Below are positions 31,458 to 39,834 of a DNA stretch of 41,710 nt, piece by piece. The notes under the pieces were generated by a model. The model saw only the letters and a list, made by a program, of their open reading frames with translations. It was not told the origin of the DNA and ran no database searches. Made by a program: the position numbers and the translations under genes. The DNA comes from Oscillospiraceae bacterium (GTDB lineage Bacteria > Bacillota > Clostridia > Oscillospirales > Oscillospiraceae). Position 1 is the first letter of the stretch. Every line of letters begins with the position of its first letter. The stretch lies in assembly GCA_029257695.1 (NCBI GenBank), contig JARIAU010000018.1:1-41710 (forward strand). The letters run 5' to 3'.

Positions 31458-32357
31458 ATGAACATTACCCATTCCGGTATGATTACCCTGTGCGGACGCC
31501 CCAATGTGGGCAAATCCACCCTGCTCAATGCCTTTGTAGGAGAGAAAATTGCCATTGTTTCCAACAAGCCCCAGACCACCCGAAACCGCATCAGCGGTAT
31601 TGTCACCCGGGGAGAGAATCAGTTTGTGTTCTTGGATACGCCCGGTCTGCATAAGGCTCGCAACCGTTTGGGCGAGTATATGGTGGGCGTGGTCAAGGCC
31701 AGCGTAGCGGATGTGGATGCCGTGCTGCTGGTGGTGGAGCCCATCGCCCATGTGGGCGAGCCGGAGATGGAGTTGATCCAGCGCATCAAGGCCCTCAAAT
31801 TGCCCGCCGTTTTGGTGATCAACAAGGTGGACGAGCTGGAGAACAAGGAAAAACTGCTGGAAGTGATTGCTGCCTATTCTGCCGTCCATGACTTCCAGTC
31901 CATTGTGCCCATTTCTGCCAAAGAGCAGGACGGGGTGGAGGAGCTGCTGTCCCTGCTGACCCAGTTCCTGCCGGAAGGCCCCCAGCTGTTCCCGGACGAC
32001 ATGACGACCGATCAGCCGGAGCGGCAGGTGATGGCCGAAATCCTGCGTGAAAAGCTGCTCTACTGCCTGAATAAGGAAATTCCTCATGGCACGGCGGTGG
32101 AAATCACCCGGTTCTCGGAACGGGACGATGAGATCATTGATGTGGATGCCACGATTTTCTGCGAAAAGGCCAGCCACAAGGGAATTATCATCGGCAAAGG
32201 CGGAGCCATGCTGAAAAAGGTTTCCACGCTGGCCCGCAAGGATATGGAGCGGTTCATGGGCACCAAGGTGTTCTTGCAGACTTGGGTGAAGGTCAAGGAA
32301 AACTGGCGTGACAGCATGGCCGGAGTCCACAATATGGGCTATCGGGAGGACGACTGA
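31458..32357 (+). CDS. era: GTPase Era
   Basis: Era binds the 3' end of 16S rRNA and is needed for 30S assembly. The 299-residue protein has G1 GRPNVGKSTLLNAF, the switch region NKPQTTRNRI, G3 DTPGLH, G4 NKVD, G5 SAK, and a C-terminal KH domain with HKGIIIGKGGAMLKKV. The ATG at 31458 follows TGAGGA by 7 nt; a TTG six bases earlier is in frame. It sits upstream of a yqzL-like gene and recO, as in Bacillus. Confidence 0.97.
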   Translation: MNITHSGMITLCGRPNVGKSTLLNAFVGEKIAIVSNKPQTTRNRISGIVTRGENQFVFLDTPGLHKARNRLGEYMVGVVKASVADVDAVLLVVEPIAHVGEPEMELIQRIKALKLPAVLVINKVDELENKEKLLEVIAAYSAVHDFQSIVPISAKEQDGVEELLSLLTQFLPEGPQLFPDDMTTDQPERQVMAEILREKLLYCLNKEIPHGTAVEITRFSERDDEIIDVDATIFCEKASHKGIIIGKGGAMLKKVSTLARKDMERFMGTKVFLQTWVKVKENWRDSMAGVHNMGYREDD

Positions 32358-32422
32358 CCGAAGTTTTTTCCAGTATACAGAATGCGGTTTCTTCCAATCC
32401 TAACGGAGGAGGAGGGATCGTC

Positions 32423-32554
32423 GTGGAACTGGATGCAGAGCAGGCCTTCCGCCTGTTTCTGATCAGCGGAATGCCTCAGGCGTATGTGTACAGCCGGATG
32501 GAGCGCCGCCGGGAGCAGGAGCGGAAAGAAACGAAGGAAACACCGCAGCGGTAA
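32423..32554 (+). CDS. YqzL-like small protein
   Basis: A 43-residue protein starting at GTG 32423, six nt after a strong GGAGGAGGAGGG. It reads AFRLFLISGMPQAYVYSRM in the middle, followed by a very basic and acidic tail. The spaced pattern F-x2-F-x3-G-x3-AY-x-Y matches the tiny YqzL family, encoded between era and recO in Bacillus. Function is unknown. Position, ribosome site and motif together make it credible despite its size. Confidence 0.72.
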   Translation: MELDAEQAFRLFLISGMPQAYVYSRMERRREQERKETKETPQR

Positions 32555-32565
32555 GGCGCTGCGGT
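32542..32565 (+). other. Hairpin around the yqzL-like stop codon
   Basis: ACCGCAGCG and CGCTGCGGT form a 9-bp stem with the TAA stop in its 6-nt loop. There is no T-run, so it is not a terminator; it may affect mRNA stability or recO initiation 24 nt downstream. Confidence 0.45.
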
Positions 32566-32588
32566 ACATAACATGAGGAAGCGTGCCT

Positions 32589-33335
32589 ATGCATATGACC
32601 ACCACGGGGATCGTACTCCGGGAAGTGAATTACAAGGAGTCGGATAAGATCCTCACCCTGTTGACCCAGGATCGGGGCAAGCTGACGGTCAATGCCAGAG
32701 GCTGCCGCCGCAAGAACAGTCCTCTTGCGGCCCCCGGCCAGCTGCTGTGCTATTCGGAGTGGACGCTCTATGAGTACCGGGACCGGTGGAGCGCCAAAGA
32801 GGGGGATGTGCAGCGGGAATGGCGGAAGGTGCGCAAGGATTTGGATAAGCTGTCGCTGGCCAGCTGGTTTGCGGAGCTGACAGAGTGCCTGACGGCGGAA
32901 GATCTGCCGGCACCGGAGAACCTGCGCCTGCTGCTCAATTCCCTCTATGCATTGGAGGAACTGGATAAGTCCTGCCTCCAGATCAAGGCGGCCTTTGAGC
33001 TGCGGATGATGGTGCTGGCGGGCTATGAGCCGGATCTCAGCGGCTGCGCCGTATGCGGAGCGGAGGACCCGGACCCGAGGTTTCATTTGAATCAGGGGGT
33101 GCTCCACTGCGCCAAGTGCCGAGATGCGCTGGGTCCCGGCATTTCTATGCCGCTCAGCCGGACGGCACTGGATGCCATGCGCTATGTGATCCGCTGCGAG
33201 GAAAAACGGCTGTTCTCCTTCCGGATTCCGCAAGCGGATCTGGAGCAGATGGCCGCCGTCACCGAGGCTTATGTGCTGACCCAGCTGGAGCGGGGATTCC
33301 GCACGCTGGATTTTTACAAGCAAATGGCACTGTAA
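32589..33335 (+). CDS. recO: DNA repair protein RecO
   Basis: RecO anneals ssDNA and loads RecA with RecR in gap repair. The 248-residue protein has an N-terminal OB fold (TGIVLREVNYKESDKILTLLT), a helical middle, and a Cys4 zinc site (CAVCG and HCAKC) near 155-180. The ATG at 32589 has GAGGAAG about 8 nt upstream; GTG 32583 and ATG 32595 are less well placed. Confidence 0.95.
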   Translation: MHMTTTGIVLREVNYKESDKILTLLTQDRGKLTVNARGCRRKNSPLAAPGQLLCYSEWTLYEYRDRWSAKEGDVQREWRKVRKDLDKLSLASWFAELTECLTAEDLPAPENLRLLLNSLYALEELDKSCLQIKAAFELRMMVLAGYEPDLSGCAVCGAEDPDPRFHLNQGVLHCAKCRDALGPGISMPLSRTALDAMRYVIRCEEKRLFSFRIPQADLEQMAAVTEAYVLTQLERGFRTLDFYKQMAL

Positions 33336-33379
33336 ATAAACAGAAACATTCCATTCACCCCGACGAAAAGGGAGTTTAG

Positions 33380-35758
33380 ATGAACGAGTTATATGAAAAA
33401 TCACTCCGCACACTGGAGTTTCCCCGTGTGCTGGAGATGTTGGCCGCCCAGTGCGTGACGCTGGAGGCCAAGGAGCGGGCCTTGGAGATCCGCCCCTGTG
33501 ACGAGAGCCGGACGGTTGCCCGGTTGTTGGAAGAGACCACGGCGGCCCGGGATATGATGGACCGCTATGGCACACCGGCCTTCGCCGGAATCAAGCCGGT
33601 GGCGGCTTCGCTGCACCGGGCCGACCGGGGAGGGGCCCTCAATCCTCGGGAGCTGCTGGAGATTGCGGCGGTTCTGCGGACCACCCGTACCGTCAGCGCT
33701 TACTGCGACAATGCGGAAGGCTCCAACTGCCTGCGGCCGCTGTTCCGCTCGCTCACCTCGGACCGTGTGCTGGAGGATCAGATCACCGGCTCCATTCTGT
33801 CGGAGGAAGAGATTGCCGACACCGCCAGTCCGGCACTGGCCGATATTCGCCGGCATATCCGCACTACCTCCGGCAAAGCACGGGAGGTGCTGCAAAAGCT
33901 GATTTCTTCTCAAGCCAGCAAGTATTTGCAGGAGGCTATTATTACCATTCGTTCCGACCGCTTCGTGGTGCCGGTGAAGGCGGAGTATCGCTCCATGGTG
34001 CCCGGTCTGGTCCACGATGTGTCTGCCACCGGGTCTACCTACTTCATCGAGCCCATGGGCGCGGTGAAGGCAAATAACGATTTGCGGGAGCTGCTGGCGG
34101 CAGAGGAGAAGGAGATCGAGCGCATTTTGCGGGCGCTGTCTGCCTCCTGTGCGGCGGAGCAGGAGATGATCCGACAGAATTACAGCCTGTTGGTGGAGTT
34201 GGATGCCATCTTTGCCCGAGGCAAGCTGTCCTATCGTTTGAACTGCTGCGCCCCACGCATGGCCGAAAACGGAGGGTTCCGGTTCCGGAAGGCCCGCCAT
34301 CCGCTGTTGGACCCCAAGAAAGCGGTGCCCATCGACTTGGAATTGGGCGAGCGGTTCGACACCTTGGTCATCACCGGACCCAATACCGGCGGCAAAACGG
34401 TAACGCTGAAAACTGCCGGACTGCTGACGGCCATGGCCCAGTGCGGACTCCATATCCCTGTGGGAGATGACAGCTATTTCTCTGTGTTTTCGCAGGTGCT
34501 CAGTGACATTGGTGACGAGCAGTCCATTGAGCAGTCTCTGTCCACCTTCTCCGCCCACATGACCAACATCGTCAAGATCTTGGAGCAGGCGGACGACCGG
34601 ACGCTCATTCTCTATGATGAACTGGGCGCCGGAACGGACCCGGTTGAGGGTGCGGCACTGGCAGAGGCCATTATCGAGGAAAGCCGTTCCATCGGCAGCA
34701 AAGTGTGTGCCACCACCCACTATGCAGAATTGAAGCTCTATGCGATGACTACCGCAGGAGTGGAAAATGCCTGCTGTGAATTTGATGTGGAGTCGCTGCG
34801 CCCCACCTACCGTCTGTTGATCGGTGTGCCGGGGAAATCCAATGCCTTTGCCATTTCCAAACGGCTGGGGCTGCCGGAACATATCATTGAAAAGGCCAAT
34901 ACCCATATGAGTGAGGAGAACATCCGGTTTGAGGATGTGATCACCCAGTTAGAACAGCAGCGCCGTGCGCTGGAAGAGGAGCGGCTGGAAGCGGCACGGC
35001 TGCGGCAGCTGACGAAGAAGGACTCCGATGCGGCCCGGGATTACCGCCGCAAGCTGGAAGAAGAGCGGGAGAAGGCGCTTCGCCAGGCAAGGGCCGATGC
35101 AGAAGCCATCATTCGAGAGGCCCGAGAGATGAGCGAGCTGGTGTTCCAGGAGCTCAATGAAATGAAGAAGCAGGCGAAAAAGAGCCAGAACTTCCAGGAA
35201 GTCAATCGCCAGCGGACGGAAGTGCGCCGACTCATCAATGAGACGGAAACCAAGGCCAGAGCGCAGCAAATGCAGGAGGCCCCGCCGGCCACCCGTCCTG
35301 CCGTGGCCGGGGATGTGGTGGAACTGGTGAAGATGGGTACACAGGCGGAGGTTATTTCGGTCAATCGGGACGGAACCCTGCAATTACAGGCCGGTATTTT
35401 GAAAATCACGGCCAAGCAGGAGGAAGTACGGGTGGTGGAGGATGCCAAAGCCCGTGCAAAGAAGGAGCGGCAGCGCCAGACCAATCGGGCAGTGACCCGT
35501 ATCCGTGCCGCCGGTGTAAAACCGGAATTGGACCTCCGGGGCATGATGAGCGATGAGGCGCTGGACATGGTGGACCGCTATCTGGATGATGCGCTGCTGG
35601 CGCATTTGAAAAGCGTTACCATCATCCACGGCAAGGGCACAGGTGCTCTGCGGAGCGCCGTGCGGCGGCATCTGAAAAGCAGCAAATATGTCAAGTCCTT
35701 CCGTCCCGGACACTTTGGAGAAGGCGAGGATGGCGTCACTGTGGTGGAATTGAAGTAA
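33380..35758 (+). CDS. mutS2: MutS2 family ribosome-rescue/anti-recombination ATPase
   Basis: A 792-residue MutS2. Domain order is a clamp/lever region (about 1-300), an ABC-type ATPase with Walker A GPNTGGKTVTLK and Walker B LILYDELGAGTDPVEG, a long coiled-coil (about 515-640), a KOW-like segment and a C-terminal SMR nuclease-like domain. SMR carries ELDLRGMMSDEAL and VTIIHGKGTGALR. The mismatch-reading N-domain of MutS is absent. Work in Bacillus links MutS2 to splitting collided ribosomes; older work to suppressing recombination. GGGAG precedes the ATG. It is the last gene of the long rightward run. Confidence 0.96.
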   Translation: MNELYEKSLRTLEFPRVLEMLAAQCVTLEAKERALEIRPCDESRTVARLLEETTAARDMMDRYGTPAFAGIKPVAASLHRADRGGALNPRELLEIAAVLRTTRTVSAYCDNAEGSNCLRPLFRSLTSDRVLEDQITGSILSEEEIADTASPALADIRRHIRTTSGKAREVLQKLISSQASKYLQEAIITIRSDRFVVPVKAEYRSMVPGLVHDVSATGSTYFIEPMGAVKANNDLRELLAAEEKEIERILRALSASCAAEQEMIRQNYSLLVELDAIFARGKLSYRLNCCAPRMAENGGFRFRKARHPLLDPKKAVPIDLELGERFDTLVITGPNTGGKTVTLKTAGLLTAMAQCGLHIPVGDDSYFSVFSQVLSDIGDEQSIEQSLSTFSAHMTNIVKILEQADDRTLILYDELGAGTDPVEGAALAEAIIEESRSIGSKVCATTHYAELKLYAMTTAGVENACCEFDVESLRPTYRLLIGVPGKSNAFAISKRLGLPEHIIEKANTHMSEENIRFEDVITQLEQQRRALEEERLEAARLRQLTKKDSDAARDYRRKLEEEREKALRQARADAEAIIREAREMSELVFQELNEMKKQAKKSQNFQEVNRQRTEVRRLINETETKARAQQMQEAPPATRPAVAGDVVELVKMGTQAEVISVNRDGTLQLQAGILKITAKQEEVRVVEDAKARAKKERQRQTNRAVTRIRAAGVKPELDLRGMMSDEALDMVDRYLDDALLAHLKSVTIIHGKGTGALRSAVRRHLKSSKYVKSFRPGHFGEGEDGVTVVELK

Positions 35759-35838
35759 GTATCGGAAAAATGAGGGTCCTATTGTTCAAAACTGCATGAA
35801 AGCATAGGTTCTGACGGGGAATTTTGGCGATTTTGACC

Positions 35839-35867
35839 TTGCAGAAATGGTGCGGTTTTGATATGCT
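35839..35867 (+). promoter_or_regulatory. Promoter of the HPr/Crh-like gene
   Basis: TTGCAG and TATGCT with 17-bp spacing and TG one base before the -10. The predicted start near 35874 gives a 30-nt leader. Confidence 0.6.
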
Positions 35868-35905
35868 TCTTAAAGAAGAATTATATATTTGGGAGGAGTA
35901 TCCTT

Positions 35906-36169
35906 ATGACGGTAAGAGAGGCTGTTGTGAACAACAACGTCGGTCTGTTTGCGCGTCCTGCTACTTTTTTCATTCAGAAGGCCAACGAATTTAAGAGTTC
36001 TATCTGGGTTGAAAAGGACGAGCGGCGTGTGAACGCAAAAAGTCTGCTGGGCGTGCTCTCCATGGGCATCATGGATGGGAGCACGATCTCCCTGATCGCC
36101 GACGGAGTGGATGAGGTTGAGGCACTGGATGCTCTGGAGAAGCTTATCTCCAGTCAGGCCGCTGTCTGA
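35906..36169 (+). CDS. HPr-fold protein lacking His15 (Crh-like)
   Basis: An 87-residue HPr-family protein, full length. The phosphocarrier site that normally reads GLHARPA is VGLFARPAT here, with Phe at exactly position 15, so phosphotransfer from Enzyme I is not possible. The regulatory segment VNAKSLLGVLSMGI keeps Ser46, the HPr kinase target. This is the arrangement of Crh, a regulatory HPr paralogue in Bacillus (Gln15, Ser46). A role as P-Ser corepressor for CcpA or a similar partner is inference. It has its own promoter and terminator. GGGAGGAG lies 7 nt before the ATG. Confidence 0.88.
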   Translation: MTVREAVVNNNVGLFARPATFFIQKANEFKSSIWVEKDERRVNAKSLLGVLSMGIMDGSTISLIADGVDEVEALDALEKLISSQAAV

Positions 36170-36183
36170 TCGCCCCAAAGAGC

Positions 36184-36214
36184 AAAAGCGCCGCAGCACT
36201 GCGGCGCTTTTTTT
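36184..36214 (+). terminator. Terminator after the HPr-like gene
   Basis: AAAAGCGCCGCA-GCAC-TGCGGCGCTTTT with further T, a 12-bp stem. Confidence 0.92.
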
Positions 36215-36244
36215 CTCACTGCACAGGAAGGGAAGGTGAGGGCA

Positions 36245-38068
36245 GTGACCAAGGAAGAACTGAAGGACAAGGCGCATTCCCTGCCCCTGCATCCCGGTGT
36301 GTATATTATGATGGATGTCCATAATGAGGTCATCTATGTGGGCAAGGCCAAGGCCCTGCGCAACCGGGTCAGCCAGTATTTTCTGGATCTGGCCAGTCAT
36401 ACCGAAAAGACCCGGGCGATGGTCAGCCAGATCGACCACTTTGATGTGATTTTGGCAGACACGGAGTTTGAGGCGTTGGTGTTGGAATGTTCCCTCATCA
36501 AGCGCCATAAGCCCAAATACAACATTCTGCTCAAGGACGATAAAGGCTATCCCTATGTGCGGCTGGATGCAGCCGCCCCCTATCCCCGGTTTACGCTGGT
36601 GGGAAAAACGGCCGGAGACGGGGCTCGTTACTTCGGACCCTATGGCAGCCGTGGGGAGACCTATGAAATTTTGGATGCTATTTCGCAGGCACTGCACCTG
36701 CCCACCTGCAAAAAGGTGTTTCCCCGGGACATCGGCAAGGAACGGCCTTGTTTGAATCATCACATGGGCATTTGTGACGGATGGTGTCGACCGGAGATGA
36801 CACGGGAAGCCTATCAGGAGCGCATCCATCAGGCAGTGCGGCTGTTGGAAGGCGATTTTGCCGCCGTGGAGGAGCAGCTGGAACAGCAGATGCTGGCGGC
36901 CTCGGAGGAACTGCGGTTTGAAGCGGCGGCGGAGTGCCGAGATCGCATCAAAGCCATCCGGCTGCTGGGCAAACGGCAGAAGGTGGTGGCTTCGCTCCGG
37001 GCGGATGTGGATGTGTGCGGATTGTATCTGGGCGAAGCGAAAAGCTGCTTTGTGGCGCTGCACTATCTGGCCGGTGATCTGGCCGGACGGGATACGGAGA
37101 TTTTCCCCACCCCGATGGAAGAAGATCGAGGGGAGATCTTGTCCGCTTTGGTCAAGCAGTTTTACGGCGGCCGAGGCAATCTGCCCAAGGGGATTTTCCT
37201 GCCCTGGGAGGTGGAGGATCAGGCGGAACTGGAAGTCCTGTTCACCCAAGCAGCGGGGCGCAAAGTGCAGGTGCTGACGCCACAGCGGGGGAAGAAGGCG
37301 GAGATGATCCGGCTGGCACAGCAGAATGCCGCCGACGAGGCCGAGCGAGCCACCAGTCGGGAGGAACGGGAAAATCGGCTGATGCAGACGCTGGGCCAGA
37401 TGCTGGGGCTGAAAGAGACCCCCCACCGCACCGAGTCCTACGATATTTCCAACACCGGTGCTTCGGATATTGTGGCTGCCCAGACGGTGTTTTATGACGG
37501 ACGCCCCTTGAAACGGGAGTACCGCTACTATAAACTGCGGGATATGGACACACCGGACGATTATGCCTCCATGGATCAGGTGCTGCGCCGACGGTTTCGT
37601 CGCTATCTGGAAGGGGATGCAAACTTTGGCGTGCTGCCGGATCTCATCCTGATGGACGGCGGATTGGGGCAGGTGACCATTGCAGTGCGTGTGTTGGAAG
37701 AGTTGGGACTGACCATTCCGGTGTTCGGCATGGTGAAGGATGACCGGCATCGGACCCGGGCTTTGGTGGCACCGGATGGACGGGAGATCGGCATCCAAGC
37801 CAATCCGGCGGTGTTCGCACTGATTGGCCGGATGCAGGAGGAGACCCACCGCAGTGCCATCGGGTTCCATCACAAGAGCCACCAGAAGAGTGCCAAAGCA
37901 TCGGAACTGGATCGGGTTCCGGGGATTGGGCCAAAGCGAAAACAGCAGCTGCTCAAGCAGTTTAAGAGCCTGAAGGCCATCAAGGCCGCCACAGAGGCCC
38001 AGCTGGGCGAGGTGGTTGGTAAGGCCACAGGCAAATTGATTTATCAATACTTCCATCAGGAGGAATGA
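36245..38068 (+). CDS. uvrC: UvrABC system protein C
   Basis: UvrC makes both incisions in nucleotide excision repair. The 607-residue protein has the GIY-YIG domain (PGVYIMM and EVIYVGKAKALRNRVSQYF), a Cys cluster segment (CLNHHMGICDGWC), the UvrB-binding UVR motif near 195-230, and the RNase H-like endonuclease. The latter shows ESYDISNTGASDIVAAQTVF and PDLILMDGGLGQV. A C-terminal helix-hairpin-helix pair (LDRVPGIGPKRKQQLLKQF) ends the protein. The GTG at 36245 gives MTKEELKDKAHSLP, like other Clostridia; a GTG at 36236 is in frame and also possible. Confidence 0.96.
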   Translation: MTKEELKDKAHSLPLHPGVYIMMDVHNEVIYVGKAKALRNRVSQYFLDLASHTEKTRAMVSQIDHFDVILADTEFEALVLECSLIKRHKPKYNILLKDDKGYPYVRLDAAAPYPRFTLVGKTAGDGARYFGPYGSRGETYEILDAISQALHLPTCKKVFPRDIGKERPCLNHHMGICDGWCRPEMTREAYQERIHQAVRLLEGDFAAVEEQLEQQMLAASEELRFEAAAECRDRIKAIRLLGKRQKVVASLRADVDVCGLYLGEAKSCFVALHYLAGDLAGRDTEIFPTPMEEDRGEILSALVKQFYGGRGNLPKGIFLPWEVEDQAELEVLFTQAAGRKVQVLTPQRGKKAEMIRLAQQNAADEAERATSREERENRLMQTLGQMLGLKETPHRTESYDISNTGASDIVAAQTVFYDGRPLKREYRYYKLRDMDTPDDYASMDQVLRRRFRRYLEGDANFGVLPDLILMDGGLGQVTIAVRVLEELGLTIPVFGMVKDDRHRTRALVAPDGREIGIQANPAVFALIGRMQEETHRSAIGFHHKSHQKSAKASELDRVPGIGPKRKQQLLKQFKSLKAIKAATEAQLGEVVGKATGKLIYQYFHQEE

Positions 38069-38072
38069 AACC

Positions 38073-38618
38073 ATGCGAGTGATTTCGGGAACGGCCAGAG
38101 GCCGCAGATTGCTGCAGCTCCAGGGAATGGAAACCCGTCCCACCACCGACCAGGTGAAGGAGTCTGTGTTTAATATCATTCAGTTTGACATTGAGGGCCG
38201 TCGGGTGTTGGACCTGTTCGGCGGGACCGGACAGCTGGGCATTGAGGCACTGAGCCGAGGGGCAGAAAGCTGCACCTTTGTGGATCAGCGGCGGGATGCG
38301 GTGCAGCTGATCCGCTCCAACCTGAAACAGTGCGATTTGGCAGATCGGGCCAAAGTGGTGCAGGGAGATTCCATTGGGTTTTTGTCTACGGTGACCGTTC
38401 CCTACCATCTGGTGTTTTTGGACCCCCCTTATGGCGGGAATTTACTGGAAAATGCGCTCAAAAAGCTGGCTGAGATTGACATGCTATCGGAAAATGGTAT
38501 AATAATTTGCGAAAGTCCGACAGATCAGATTCTGCCGGAATTGAGCGCTCCCTATCGAAAGGGGCGGGAATATCGGTATGGTCGCATTAAAATCACGATC
38601 TACCGGAAGGAAGTCTGA
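38073..38618 (+). CDS. rsmD: 16S rRNA (guanine966-N2)-methyltransferase
   Basis: RsmD methylates G966 of 16S rRNA. The 181-residue protein begins MRVISGTARGRRLL, has TRPTTDQVKESVFNII, the SAM loop LDLFGGTGQLGIEALSRGA and the catalytic FLDPPYGG. AGGAGG lies in the uvrC 3' end, 9 nt before the ATG. It is followed by coaD after 3 bp, a common Firmicute pairing. Confidence 0.96.
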   Translation: MRVISGTARGRRLLQLQGMETRPTTDQVKESVFNIIQFDIEGRRVLDLFGGTGQLGIEALSRGAESCTFVDQRRDAVQLIRSNLKQCDLADRAKVVQGDSIGFLSTVTVPYHLVFLDPPYGGNLLENALKKLAEIDMLSENGIIICESPTDQILPELSAPYRKGREYRYGRIKITIYRKEV

Positions 38619-38621
38619 TCC

Positions 38622-39122
38622 ATGAGTACGGCGATCTACCCCGGCAGTTTTGATCCGGTGACCTTGGGCCACTTGGACATCATCAAGCGTGCGGCACGGC
38701 AGTTTGATCATCTGATCGTGTGTGTGATGATCAATTCTGATAAAACTGGACTTTTCCTGCCCGAAGAGCGAGTGGAGCTGGTTCGGCGTGTGACAGCCCA
38801 TATTCCCAATGTGGAGGTGGATTGTTGGCGGGATTTGCTCAGCGAGTATGCACGAAAGCGGAATGCCACCGTGGTGGTGAAGGGGCTGCGTGCGGTTTCC
38901 GACTATGAGAAGGAATGCCAGATGGCGCTGATCAACCGTAAGCTGAACCCCAATCTGGACACGATGTTTTTACCTGCACGGCAAAACTTTACCTACCTCA
39001 GCTCCAGCGTGGCCAAGGAAATGGCCCGCTATCATGTGAGTTTGGATGGGTATGTACCGGCGGAGATTGCCGGAGATGTCCAGAGAAAGATGGATGAGTA
39101 TTTACAGACAAGCCAGTCCTGA
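38622..39122 (+). CDS. coaD: Phosphopantetheine adenylyltransferase
   Basis: CoaD joins 4'-phosphopantetheine and ATP to dephospho-CoA, the penultimate step of coenzyme A synthesis. The 166-residue protein has YPGSFDPVTLGHLDII with the T/HxGH site, VVKGLRAVSDYEKECQMALI, and the C-terminal TYLSSSVAKEMARY. AAGGAAG precedes the ATG by 8 nt. Confidence 0.97.
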   Translation: MSTAIYPGSFDPVTLGHLDIIKRAARQFDHLIVCVMINSDKTGLFLPEERVELVRRVTAHIPNVEVDCWRDLLSEYARKRNATVVVKGLRAVSDYEKECQMALINRKLNPNLDTMFLPARQNFTYLSSSVAKEMARYHVSLDGYVPAEIAGDVQRKMDEYLQTSQS

Positions 39123-39149
39123 CGGGACGGCGATGAAAGGATGAGTGTT

Positions 39150-39734
39150 ATGGCAAAGGTGAATACCAACGGCGTTGATGAGATGCTGGACGAACTCTAT
39201 GAGATGATTGATGATGCGAAGGCAATCCCCTTCAGCAGCGACTGCAAATTGGACCGCAACGGCGCTCTGGATCTGCTGGACAGCATCCGCAACCGCTTCC
39301 CGGTGGAGCTGGGTGAGGCATTCAAGATCATGCAGACTCGGGATCAGGTGCTGAGCGATGCCCAGAGAGAGGCTGACCGCATTGTGGAGCAGGCCCGTGC
39401 ACAGGCACAGCGTATGGTGGATGAGAGCGAGATCGTGCGCAAGTCCCGTGCTGTGGCAGAGGAGGCCATCCGCACGGCCAAGAGCCGTGCGACCGAGATC
39501 CTGACGCAGGCCAACGATGAGGCTCGCAGTGTGACGGACGCCGCCAATGACCGTGCCGAGGGACTGAAGCGTGCCGCAAACGAGTACTGCGCCGATGCGC
39601 TGCGCCGTACGGAGGATGCCGTGGCTGAAGCTTATGGCGAGATCAAGGAGTCTCACGACCATTTTCGTTCTCTGCTGACCGGGTCTGCCACGACCCGTCG
39701 TGCAGCTGCATATGATGCAGAGAAGGACGAGTAA
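39150..39734 (+). CDS. Coiled-coil protein of unknown function
   Basis: A 194-residue soluble protein. The N-terminal part (VDEMLDELYEMIDDAKAIPF, then NGALDLLDSIRNRFPVELGEA) is a compact acidic domain. From about residue 70 to 175 it is a charged, Ala-rich coiled coil (SDAQREADRIVEQARAQAQR and similar), reminiscent of F-type ATPase b subunits and DivIVA-like proteins. The ATG at 39150 follows AAAGGA by 8 nt; the ATG at 39141 is too close to that site. It is commonly found after coaD in Clostridia, without known role. It ends the rightward unit at two hairpins. Confidence 0.8.
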   Translation: MAKVNTNGVDEMLDELYEMIDDAKAIPFSSDCKLDRNGALDLLDSIRNRFPVELGEAFKIMQTRDQVLSDAQREADRIVEQARAQAQRMVDESEIVRKSRAVAEEAIRTAKSRATEILTQANDEARSVTDAANDRAEGLKRAANEYCADALRRTEDAVAEAYGEIKESHDHFRSLLTGSATTRRAAAYDAEKDE

Positions 39735-39746
39735 TCAACGACTGAA

Positions 39747-39777
39747 AAAGGCCTGAACCAGTTCGGTTCAGGCCTTT
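39747..39777 (+). terminator. Terminator after the coiled-coil gene
   Basis: AAAGGCCTGAACC and GGTTCAGGCCTTT form a 13-bp stem with loop AGTTC, followed by a short T-run. Confidence 0.82.
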
Positions 39778-39791
39778 GCTTCGAAAGCGGG

Positions 39792-39825
39792 AACCCCCGG
39801 CGTGACCGAAGTCACGCCGGGGGTT
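39792..39825. terminator. Second hairpin between convergent genes
   Basis: A perfect 15-bp GC-rich stem (39792-39806 with 39811-39825). On the plus strand TTTTGCTT follows; on the minus strand the loop is C(UUCG)G, 10 bp past the stop of the Cys/Gly-rich gene. It probably stops both transcripts. Confidence 0.8.
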
Positions 39826-39834
39826 TTGCTTGCC

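Noticed and set aside
35870-38179. 769-residue minus-strand frame opposite uvrC and the HPr-like gene
   Set aside because: Shadow frame across two firmly identified genes; no ribosome site, composition driven by codon bias of uvrC.
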